NCBI GenBank assembly: GCA_001795235.1
Contig: MGNZ01000066.1
Span: forward strand, 234-11,628
Source of the DNA: Chloroflexi bacterium RBG_16_64_32
GTDB lineage: Bacteria; Chloroflexota; Dehalococcoidia; SM23-28-2; RBG-16-64-32
Reading direction: 5' to 3'
DNA: 11,395 bases
A program made the translations under genes and the position numbers. The notes under the pieces are model-generated. The model made no database searches, was not told the origin of the DNA, and saw only the letters and a program-made list of their open reading frames with translations. Below are positions 1 to 5,435 of the stretch, piece by piece (position 1 is the first letter of the stretch; every line of letters begins with the position of its first letter).

Positions 1-293
1 TCGTTAAACAGGTGGCAAAAAACAACTGGCGAAAACCAGTACGCACTAGCCGCCTAATTTCGGTGGCTACGTTGGTCCCAGGCCTCTCCTCGACGGGCCG
101 GGTCCGGCGCCGCGAAGTCGAGGTGCGGTTCCCCCGACGCCGATAAAGGGGGGCTCAAGTCTAAATCGGCTGGCCCGTCGGTGACTCCGTCGGCGGAGGT
201 ACGGAGGGCGAGATGCAAACGCCGACTAAGCTTGTAGAGGTCCGTGTGGGCTTTCCTTTGGACGAGGGGTTCGATTCCCCTCCGTCTCCACCA
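1..293 (+). ncRNA. ssrA: tmRNA (ssrA), 3' part; 5' end outside window
   Basis: Transfer-messenger RNA, which rescues stalled ribosomes and tags the incomplete protein for proteolysis. The end of the tag reading frame is visible at about 28-57: it reads G-E-N-Q-Y-A-L-A-A followed by TAA at 55-57, and a terminal ALAA is the classic tmRNA degradation tag. The 3' end is tRNA-like: the T-arm is AGGGG-TTCGATT-CCCCT (265-281), then an acceptor strand ending CTCC-A-CCA at 293, with the CCA encoded. The block around 223-236 (ACTAAGCTTGTAGAG) is the conserved tmRNA segment before the T-arm. The GC-rich middle would hold pseudoknots PK2-PK4. The alanine resume codon and the 5' acceptor strand are not clearly visible and probably lie at or before position 1. 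Protein-like ORFs on either strand here are incidental. Confidence 0.93.
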
Positions 294-304
294 TGAACCC
301 GGTG

Positions 305-331
305 CAGGGGCCGAACACCCGGCCCCTGTTT
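305..331 (+). terminator. Intrinsic terminator after tmRNA
   Basis: A 9-bp perfect stem (CAGGGGCCG at 305-313 with CGGCCCCTG at 320-328) closes a 6-nt loop (AACACC) and is followed by TTT. It lies 12 nt after the tmRNA CCA end, the expected place for its Rho-independent terminator. The T tract is short, so termination may be partial. Confidence 0.75.
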
Positions 332-393
332 GCATCCTGGGGGCAGTAGCGACCGGCCCGCCGCGCGGGCTGATGTTATGTCAACGCGCCGCC

Positions 394-402
394 TGCTAGA
401 AT
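394..402 (+). promoter_or_regulatory. Extended -10 promoter of the SRAP gene, likely leaderless
   Basis: TGCTAGAAT is an extended -10 element (TGn plus TAGAAT at 397-402, 5 of 6 to TATAAT). A -35 is only weakly recognisable (ATGTTA at 373-378, 18-bp spacing). Transcription would start at about 408-410, exactly at the ATG at 409, leaving no untranslated leader. A 6-bp inverted repeat with a 3-nt centre (GCCCGC-CGC-GCGGGC, 356-370) sits just upstream and could be an operator or a chance GC palindrome. Confidence 0.5.
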
Positions 403-408
403 AGGAAT

Positions 409-1089
409 ATGTGCGGGCGCTTCACGCTGACCAGGCAGGACCGCGTGGAATTGGCGCGCGAACTGGGCGTGCCGGCCGATCAGCTAGGCGAATTCGACTA
501 CCGGCCCAGGTACAACATTGCGCCGTCCAGCGCGCACTGGATCATGCGAATGGAGTACGAGGACCGGGAACTATTGCGCGCTCGCTGGGGGCTGATCAAC
601 CACTGGGCGAAGGACCGAAAAGTGGGCTACCGGCAAATCAACGCCCGAGCTGAGACGCTGGAGAAAAGGCCCGCTTTCAGAGACGCGTTCAAGAAGAGGC
701 GGTGCGTGGTGCCGGCGGACGGGTTCTATGAGTGGACGGAGCACAAGGGGGCGCGACAACCCATCTGGTTCCACCGGCCCGACGGCGGCCTGATCCTCTT
801 CGCCGGTCTCAACGAGTCCTGGCAGCCAGCGCCGGGCGAGTGGGAGCCGACGTTCACCATCATCACCACCGCCGCCAATGCGACACTGGAACCCGTGCAC
901 GATCGGATGCCGGTGATCCTCCCGCAAGAGGTTGTGGACGAGTGGCTTTACCCACGGCAGGACGATGTGGCGGCCCTGAGCTCGCTCCTTGTTCCCGCCA
1001 GCGATGATCTGCTGGTGGGCACGCCCGTCTCGCCTCGCGTGAACTCGGTAAAGAACGACGATGCGGCGTGTCTGGAACCGCTCCGGTAG
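409..1089 (+). CDS. SRAP-domain abasic-site DNA-protein crosslink protein (YedK/HMCES family)
   Basis: A 226-aa single SRAP domain of full family length. Proteins of this family bind abasic sites in single-stranded DNA and form a covalent thiazolidine crosslink through Cys2, shielding the lesion during replication. Visible hallmarks are MCGRFTLT at the N-terminus (Cys2 becomes N-terminal after Met removal), YNIAPS (Asn near residue 37), PADGFYEW (active-site Glu near 108) and PVHDRMPVIL (active-site His near 164). The C-terminal VSPRVNSVKNDD segment is also typical. The start is fixed by the need for Cys at position 2. There is no well-spaced Shine-Dalgarno (AGGA at 403-406 is only 2 nt away), which fits a leaderless mRNA. 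The gene stands alone between the tmRNA terminator and a minus-strand gene. Older annotation would call it an SOS-associated peptidase; no LexA box was recognised. Confidence 0.93.
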   Translation: MCGRFTLTRQDRVELARELGVPADQLGEFDYRPRYNIAPSSAHWIMRMEYEDRELLRARWGLINHWAKDRKVGYRQINARAETLEKRPAFRDAFKKRRCVVPADGFYEWTEHKGARQPIWFHRPDGGLILFAGLNESWQPAPGEWEPTFTIITTAANATLEPVHDRMPVILPQEVVDEWLYPRQDDVAALSSLLVPASDDLLVGTPVSPRVNSVKNDDAACLEPLR

Positions 1090-1235
1090 CCCGGCCGCGC
1101 CGGCAGGTGGCGCTGCTCGCGGGCCGCGGCCTGACCCGGAACTGTAGGCCGGCGGCACCATTCCAACCGCGAGCACAACGGTCAGATGGCCGAGGTCTGT
1201 CCCCGCTGGGTGATTGCGTGAAGGGGATGCGATCC

Positions 1236-1670
1236 CTATGAGGCGACAGCGCGTTTCAATACGGGAGGCAGCTGATCCTCGAGGCTGTCCTTGGCGACGC
1301 AGAAGTGTCCCCCATGGCGTTCCACTGCCTCGCGGTACTCGGGCGTGTCGTCCGAAAGGAGGACGGCGACCTTCATATCGGGTAGCCGCTGCCCCAGGCG
1401 CTTGAGCTCCGCGAGCCTGTCCTGCGTGACCATCTCAATGTCCAGAAGGACCAGATCGAACCGCGTGCTTGTGACCTGAGAGATCACTTCTGCGACAGTG
1501 GACGCCTCGCCGCTGGCGACGCACTGGCCAAGTCGCGACAGGACGCGGCGTATCGTCTCGCGGAAGTGAGCATTCTTGTCGGCGACGAGCACGCTAATGT
1601 GCCGCTGCCGCTGTGACCGGCGCATCGTGTGGAGGCTGGAGTCCATAGTAAAGTTCCCCCTGACCCGCAT
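1236..1670 (-). CDS. Single-domain response regulator (CheY-like receiver), atypical acidic pocket
   Basis: A 144-aa protein made of one receiver (REC) domain, about residues 25-140, with no output domain. The phospho-acceptor is probably Asp77 in LVLLDIEM, with Ser106 (VAVLLSDD) in the Thr/Ser position and Lys127 (FCVAKDS) as the conserved Lys. The usual pair of Mg-binding acids (ADD) reads A-D31-K32, so one acid is replaced by Lys, which may weaken Mg binding or phosphorylation. Start: ATG at 1670 has AAGG about 5 nt upstream; ATG at 1646 (residue 9) has GGGGGA 8 nt upstream and would drop a non-domain-like leader. Both are plausible. It is transcribed divergently from the kinase-regulator operon starting at 1822, with about 150 bp between them, so it may share regulation or the same kinase. 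It could act as a phosphate sink, connector or stand-alone regulator; the partner is unknown. Confidence 0.82.
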   Translation of the reverse strand: MRVRGNFTMDSSLHTMRRSQRQRHISVLVADKNAHFRETIRRVLSRLGQCVASGEASTVAEVISQVTSTRFDLVLLDIEMVTQDRLAELKRLGQRLPDMKVAVLLSDDTPEYREAVERHGGHFCVAKDSLEDQLPPVLKRAVAS

Positions 1671-1762
1671 CTCTACCTTCTAGGATGGATGTCCGCTTGT
1701 CTGTCGGGCAGAGTAAGGATTAGCTGTAGGGCGTTGCGGGAGTGGCGGGTGCGGTTTTACCC

Positions 1763-1784
1763 CACGGGCGAAAATGGGCCCGTG
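1763..1784. promoter_or_regulatory. Palindrome over the kinase-operon promoter (candidate operator)
   Basis: CACGGGC (1763-1769) and GCCCGTG (1778-1784) are perfect 7-nt inverted arms separated by 8 nt (GAAAATGG). The site fills the -35 and spacer region and touches the extended -10 at 1783-1791, the position of a classical repressor operator. The first downstream gene has an ArsR-like winged helix, so autoregulation is possible. That link is inference. Confidence 0.45.
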
Positions 1785-1791
1785 CTATAAT
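1783..1791 (+). promoter_or_regulatory. Extended -10 promoter of the two-component operon
   Basis: TGCTATAAT is a perfect extended -10 (TGn plus consensus TATAAT at 1786-1791). The predicted transcription start is near 1798, giving a leader of about 24 nt to the ATG at 1822. The -35 at 17-bp spacing (CACGGG, 1763-1768) is poor, as often seen with extended -10 promoters. Because the TATAAT sits inside the longest ORF (ATG at 1774), that upstream ATG cannot be used from this promoter. Confidence 0.7.
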
Positions 1792-1821
1792 CGGCGTGCC
1801 AGCAGTGAATGCGATTTGACG

Positions 1822-2943
1822 ATGGATGCGGCGACGAAGATGACCCACAGTCTGGCGCCCGCTCTGCGGGTGATTGGCAACAAGTACCGCCTGCAGATAT
1901 TGCAGCTCCTGGACAGCGGGGCGTCGACCGTCGGGGGAATCGCTGATAGGCTGGGGCTCCCGCAGCGTACCGTTGGCCGGCACCTGGGGATCCTGGAGGA
2001 CTACGGTCTGGTGAGGCCGGACGTGAGCTCGGCGAACGGGCGGTTCTACGCGCTGGACCGGCAGAAGGCGGCGATGCTGAACGCGTCATTCATCTCGCTC
2101 ATGGGCCGCGTGGGCAGCTCTGAGCCGTCAACCACGACACGCAGTTCGGCTGCCGCGACGGAGGAGAATCTGCCCCTGGCGGTGCCCCAGACGCCGGAGG
2201 CATGCAAGAGCTGCCAGAACGCGTCGTTCGTGCGGGAGGTGCTGGATGAGCTGGACCAGTCTATAGACAAGGCACAGCAGTACCAGGCCCGCCTGAGGCA
2301 GATGTCCTCGCAGGTGCTCACCGCCCAGGAGGAGGAGCGCAAACGGATTGCACGTGAGATGCACGATGACACGGCTCAGGCGCTTACATCGGTGCTGGTA
2401 CGGCTCCGACTACTAGAGCGATCTGCAGAGAACGAGCGGTTGCGGGGCGGGCTGACGGAGCTAAGGGAACTGACAGGTGCGACCCTTGAGGGCGTGCGGC
2501 GGATGGCGATCGATTTGAGGCCGCCGATGCTGGACGATCTAGGGCTGGAGGCGGCCCTAGGGTCCTTCGTGCAGGACTTTTCGCGGCGGTGGCCGACGGA
2601 GGCGAAGCTAACCGTCGGGCGCCTGGGCCGCATTCCCCCAGATGTGGAACTTGTCCTCTACCGCATCGTCCAGGAAGCGTTGTCCAACGTGGCGAGGCAC
2701 GCCAACGCGTCGCATGCGCTCGTACGACTCACCCGCAGAGGACGAGCCCTGCGGATGGTGATCGAGGACGATGGCCTCGGCTTCGATTTGGACGCGGTGA
2801 GGCGTTCGCGTGAGTCCGGGCTGGGCCTGTTCGGAATGGAGGAGAGGTTGGCCCTTGTGGGTGGAAGTCTCCAGGTTGAGTCGGCCACTGGAAAGGGCAC
2901 ACGCGTTAGTGCGGAGGTCCCTTTGCCCCAGAGGCGGCGGTAG
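1822..2943 (+). CDS. Sensor histidine kinase, ArsR-like winged-helix fused to HisKA_3/HATPase_c
   Basis: A soluble histidine kinase of about 373 aa with no membrane segment. Residues about 11-80 look like an ArsR-type winged helix: LAPALRVIGNKYRLQILQLL, then GGIADRLGLPQRTVGRHLGI and a YGLVR...GRFYALD wing. A variable linker carries C128-x-x-C131. A HisKA_3 dimerisation domain follows, with the phospho-acceptor His181 in RIAREMHDD. The HATPase_c domain has the N-box around Asn289 (EALSNVARHAN), the G1 box DDGLGFD (316-322), and GLGLFGM (333-339). HisKA_3 kinases normally phosphorylate NarL/FixJ regulators, and exactly such a gene follows with a 1-nt overlap. The start is set at ATG 1822 because the -10 box lies inside the longer ORF; no strong Shine-Dalgarno is seen. 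The input may be intracellular: a ligand of the winged helix, a metal or redox signal at the CxxC, or DNA itself. The DNA-binding domain in place of a sensor is the unusual point. Confidence 0.88.
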   Translation: MDAATKMTHSLAPALRVIGNKYRLQILQLLDSGASTVGGIADRLGLPQRTVGRHLGILEDYGLVRPDVSSANGRFYALDRQKAAMLNASFISLMGRVGSSEPSTTTRSSAAATEENLPLAVPQTPEACKSCQNASFVREVLDELDQSIDKAQQYQARLRQMSSQVLTAQEEERKRIAREMHDDTAQALTSVLVRLRLLERSAENERLRGGLTELRELTGATLEGVRRMAIDLRPPMLDDLGLEAALGSFVQDFSRRWPTEAKLTVGRLGRIPPDVELVLYRIVQEALSNVARHANASHALVRLTRRGRALRMVIEDDGLGFDLDAVRRSRESGLGLFGMEERLALVGGSLQVESATGKGTRVSAEVPLPQRRR

Positions 2944-3611
2944 TGACCGCGGACAAGAAGATCCGGGTAGTTCTGGCAGATGACCACGCGGTGCTGCGCG
3001 CAGGGCTGAGGGCGCTGCTGAGCCTGGAGGCGGATATGGAGGTGGTGGGGGAGGCGGGAAACGGCCGGGAGGCGATGGAGCTGGCCCAGAGCTTGACACC
3101 GGACGTCATCGTGATGGACATCTCTATGCCGGAGGTGGACGGCCTGGCGGCGGCCCGGGGGATCCACGAGATGGAGCTTCCCTGCCACATCGTCATCCTC
3201 ACGGTGCATGCGGAGGAAGACTACCTGTTCCAGACGCTGCAGATGGGGGCCTCCGGCTACGTGCTCAAAAGCTCAGCCGATCGGGAGCTCATGGACGCCA
3301 TACGCGCCGCTCACCGAGGTGAAGTGTTCCTCTACCCGTCGGCAGTGAAGAAGGTGCTGGGTGAGTACCTCAAAGGCGCCCGGGGCGAGGGGGCGAAGAG
3401 GGAGTATGAGGCGCTGACGAGCCGCGAAAAGGAGGTGCTCAAACTGACGGCTGAGGGGTTCACAAACCAGGAGATCGCTGAGAAGCTCGTGATCAGCCCT
3501 AAGACTGTGGACACCTATCGCCAGCGCATCATGGAGAAGCTGAACCTCCATCACCGCTCGGAGCTGGTGCGTTACGCATTGAAGACGGGGCTCCTGACTG
3601 TATCCGAGTGA
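2943..3611 (+). CDS. NarL/FixJ-family response regulator, partner of the preceding kinase
   Basis: A 222-aa DNA-binding response regulator of standard length. The receiver domain (about 5-120) has a complete active site: Asp13-Asp14 (VVLADDHAVLR), phospho-acceptor Asp59 (VIVMDISMP), Thr87 (VILTVHA) and Lys109 (GYVLKS). The LuxR-type helix-turn-helix spans about 157-218 (LTSREKEVLKLTAEGFTNQE, then KTVDTYRQRIMEKL). The start is GTG at 2943, overlapping the kinase stop as TAGTG, so the two are translationally coupled and form a clear cognate pair. Upon phosphorylation it should dimerise and bind target promoters. Targets are unknown, though the neighbouring minus-strand receiver gene and its own operon promoter are candidates. 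Confidence 0.94.
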   Translation: MTADKKIRVVLADDHAVLRAGLRALLSLEADMEVVGEAGNGREAMELAQSLTPDVIVMDISMPEVDGLAAARGIHEMELPCHIVILTVHAEEDYLFQTLQMGASGYVLKSSADRELMDAIRAAHRGEVFLYPSAVKKVLGEYLKGARGEGAKREYEALTSREKEVLKLTAEGFTNQEIAEKLVISPKTVDTYRQRIMEKLNLHHRSELVRYALKTGLLTVSE

Positions 3612-3698
3612 GCGTCCGGCCGTGGGGGAAAGCCCTACCGAGCGTACTGGTTGTGCCCGACAGACGGCGGCTGCGCTCTGGACTACCGTAGAGTTCCA

Positions 3699-3770
3699 AC
3701 TGCGGGGCTCTCCGGCTTCGATCTGAGGTGGCCCGCCCAAGGTCCGGAGACCCCGCAGTCTCTTCTTTTG
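3699..3770 (+). terminator. Long hairpin with T-rich tail, probable terminator of the two-component operon
   Basis: The arms 3699-3715 and 3744-3759 pair over 16 bp with a single bulged C at 3708 (9 bp, bulge, 7 bp). They enclose a 28-nt loop (3716-3743), followed by CTCTTCTTTT at 3760-3769. The position, 88 nt after the regulator stop, and the T-rich tail on the plus strand fit an intrinsic terminator. The long loop and bulge are unusual for one, so a regulatory RNA structure is the alternative. Confidence 0.5.
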
Positions 3771-3945
3771 GCGGGACGGAAACGGCGGCTGGCGGCTTAC
3801 CAGCAAGCGGCCCGGTTCCACTGCGTACAGCGATCGTACATAGCTGTCCACGGCTAGCCATCAAGATGTCCCATCCCACCCGGCGCGCGGTCGGGCGCGT
3901 TTCGTATGCCGGCACGGTGTTGTCCCCCGGCCCGGCGTTCCTGCT

Positions 3946-3950
3946 GGAGG
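3946..3950 (+). promoter_or_regulatory. Shine-Dalgarno that fixes the TTG start of mobA
   Basis: GGAGG lies 7 nt before TTG at 3958. No ATG or GTG in frame gives a complete MobA N-terminus with comparable spacing, so the TTG start is well supported. Confidence 0.75.
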
Positions 3951-3957
3951 CCAGGCG

Positions 3958-4569
3958 TTGACGGAGCCGCTCCACGGGGTCGTGCTGGCCGGCGGCCGAA
4001 GCCGGCGGCTGGGGGTGGACAAGGCGCTGTTGCGGTTCGGCGGCCAACCCCTGGTTCGCATAGTGGTGGATCGGGTGGCGGGGATCTGTGACGAGGTTGT
4101 GGTGGCAGTGGACCGCCCCGAGCGATTCCAAGGAGTGGCTCTGGCGGCCAGGCTTGTTGCCGACGTTGCGCTGGGACTTGGCCCCCTCTCCGGTCTGCAC
4201 TCCGGCCTGAAGGCATGCCAAGTGGACCACGTCCTAGTGGTGGCCTGTGACCTGCCTTTCCTGAACGAGAAGCTGCTACGGTACATGGCAGAGCAGCCCC
4301 GCGCTTACCAGGCTCTGGTGCCCTGGGCTGATGAGCGTTGGCACCCGTTGCACTCCATCTACAACCGCTCCTGCTTGCCTGAGGTTGAGCGCATGGTGCG
4401 CCGGGGCGGGGGGAGCATGCGCGACCTCTTGAGCCGGCTGGATGTGCGGCGCCTGAGCGGCGAGGAGTTGCGGCGCCTGGACCCGGACGGCCTCAGTTTC
4501 CTGAACCTCAACCGACGCGCGGACCTGGCCCGGGCCAGGGCGATCTGGAGGGACCTCCGACAAGATTAG
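3958..4569 (+). CDS. mobA: Molybdenum cofactor guanylyltransferase MobA
   Basis: A 203-aa cytoplasmic nucleotidyltransferase, normal length for MobA. It transfers GMP from GTP to Mo-molybdopterin to give the guanine dinucleotide cofactor needed by DMSO-reductase-family enzymes. The N-terminal signature VVLAGGRSRRLGVDKALL (about 8-25) is the GTP-binding loop with Lys22. GLGPLSGLHSGL (about 73-84) is the guanine-contact segment, and VVACDLPFL (94-102) carries the Mg-binding Asp98. The C-terminal FLNLNRRADLARA matches the family's N-x-N-x-x-x-D-L end. The gene starts with TTG at a strong GGAGG. It seems to be a single-gene unit, but a molybdoenzyme gene lies 6.5 kb away at the right edge. MobA is preferred over the related CTP-using MocA (xanthine oxidase type) given that neighbour; the assignment to GTP use is inferred. 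Confidence 0.9.
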   Translation: MTEPLHGVVLAGGRSRRLGVDKALLRFGGQPLVRIVVDRVAGICDEVVVAVDRPERFQGVALAARLVADVALGLGPLSGLHSGLKACQVDHVLVVACDLPFLNEKLLRYMAEQPRAYQALVPWADERWHPLHSIYNRSCLPEVERMVRRGGGSMRDLLSRLDVRRLSGEELRRLDPDGLSFLNLNRRADLARARAIWRDLRQD

Positions 4570-4695
4570 GCCACCAGGAACTGAATCCGAAGCGTTATTG
4601 GGCCCCCTGAAGCGTTTCCCAACCCTGGATAGCTGGCTTCGCACTAGGCGGCTATTCTTGCGTAAAGTCTGTCCCTGTGGCGCTCGCCTGGCGAC

Positions 4696-5435
4696 TATAT
4701 CCCTGTAACGCCTTGCCCGGCGCGGCATCATAAGCTTGGACGATGCAGAGGCGCAGTCATTCCTGGCAGCGTCTGCAATCGCGCCGAAACTCACGGTTGA
4801 GAGAGGAAGATGTGGGGGCAATTGAGGTCCCAGGAGATACGGGGGCGATGATGGAGCCCAGGCCGGACGGCACGAAAATCCAAGCGGCATCTCAAGAGAT
4901 GACAATCTTGCCCAATGTCCGGCGCAGCTTTGAGCTGGTTCGGGGCCGTGGCTCAGACCTGAGCGTCGTCGTCGCTGGTCTGGACGGACTCCGGGTTATA
5001 AACGAACGTCTAGGCCCGATCGAAGGCGACGCGGTACTGGCCGCGTTCGGCGCTCGCCTGGGCGGTATATCCCTGTAACGCCTTGCCCGGCGCGGCATCA
5101 TAAGCTTGGACGATGCAGAGGCGCAGTCATTCCTGGCAGCGTCTGCAATCGCGCCGAAACTCACGGTTGAGAGAGGAAGATGTGGGGGCAATTGAGGTCC
5201 CAGGAGATACGGGGGCGATGATGGAGCCCAGGCCGGACGGCACGAAAATCCAAGCGGCATCTCAAGAGATGACAATCTTGCCCAATGTCCGGCGCAGCTT
5301 TGAGCTGGTTCGGGGCCGTGGCTCAGACCTGAGCGTCGTCGTCGCTGGTCTGGACGGACTCCGGGTTATAAACGAACGTCTAGGCCCGATCGAAGGCGAC
5401 GCGGTACTGGCCGCGTTCGGCGCTCGCCTGGGCGG
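4696..5435 (+). repeat. Perfect 2 x 370-bp tandem duplication
   Basis: Positions 4696-5065 and 5066-5435 are identical base for base when read side by side. The unit contains the upstream region and the first part of the GGDEF-HD-GYP gene. The 13-mer GGCGCTCGCCTGG occurs at 4679-4691, 5049-5061 and 5419-5431, that is, just outside the first copy, at the junction and at the end of the second. This suggests the duplication arose by unequal exchange or slippage between a promoter-side and a gene-internal copy of this short repeat. The absence of any substitution means it is very recent, maintained by recombination, or an assembly artefact. Confidence 0.95.
4743..5078 (+). pseudogene. Truncated N-terminal duplicate of the GGDEF-HD-GYP gene
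   Basis: A 111-codon ORF whose first 108 residues are identical to those of the downstream 410-aa protein. At the duplication junction it reads three foreign codons (I-S-L) and stops at TAA 5076-5078. Because the unit is 370 bp (not a multiple of three), it cannot read through into the second copy in frame. It holds only the first strands and helices of a degenerate GGDEF domain and no HD-GYP domain, so it is unlikely to function as an enzyme. It carries the original upstream sequence and may still be transcribed. As in the full gene, the real start could be internal (GTG 4812 or ATG 4848). Confidence 0.8.

Larger units (their letters stand above)
3612..3957 (+). other. Intergenic region between the response regulator and mobA
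   Basis: A 346-bp stretch with no convincing gene on either strand; reading frames here are GC-driven. It holds the long hairpin at 3699-3759 (listed separately) and a small 5-bp hairpin GCTGG/CCAGC at 3788-3804. A weak promoter-like pair TTCCAC (3816-3821) and TACATA (3837-3842) has only 15-bp spacing and is not called. It could contain the mobA promoter. No known riboswitch pattern was recognised by eye. Confidence 0.5.

Noticed and set aside
54..335. 93-codon minus-strand ORF at the left end
   Set aside because: It overlaps the tmRNA gene and its terminator and has no coding features.
1217..1236. AGGGGAT-GCG-ATCCCT hairpin as terminator of the minus-strand receiver gene
   Set aside because: The stem is only about 5-6 bp with a 3-nt loop, and the bases after it on the minus strand (TTCACGC) lack a real T tract.
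1774..1821. Upstream ATG at 1774 as start of the histidine kinase
   Set aside because: A perfect extended -10 (1783-1791) lies inside this extension, so the transcript would begin after it. The extra 16 residues are not part of the winged-helix fold.
3612..3957. Molybdenum-cofactor riboswitch upstream of mobA
   Set aside because: Gene context made it worth looking for, but I could not recognise the known conserved core, and the one strong hairpin has a terminator-like tail. A covariance-model search would decide.
4743..5078. Truncated ORF plus downstream gene as one gene broken by a sequencing frameshift
   Set aside because: The second copy repeats the same 370 bp including the upstream non-coding part, so it is a true tandem duplication in the given sequence, not a single-base frameshift.
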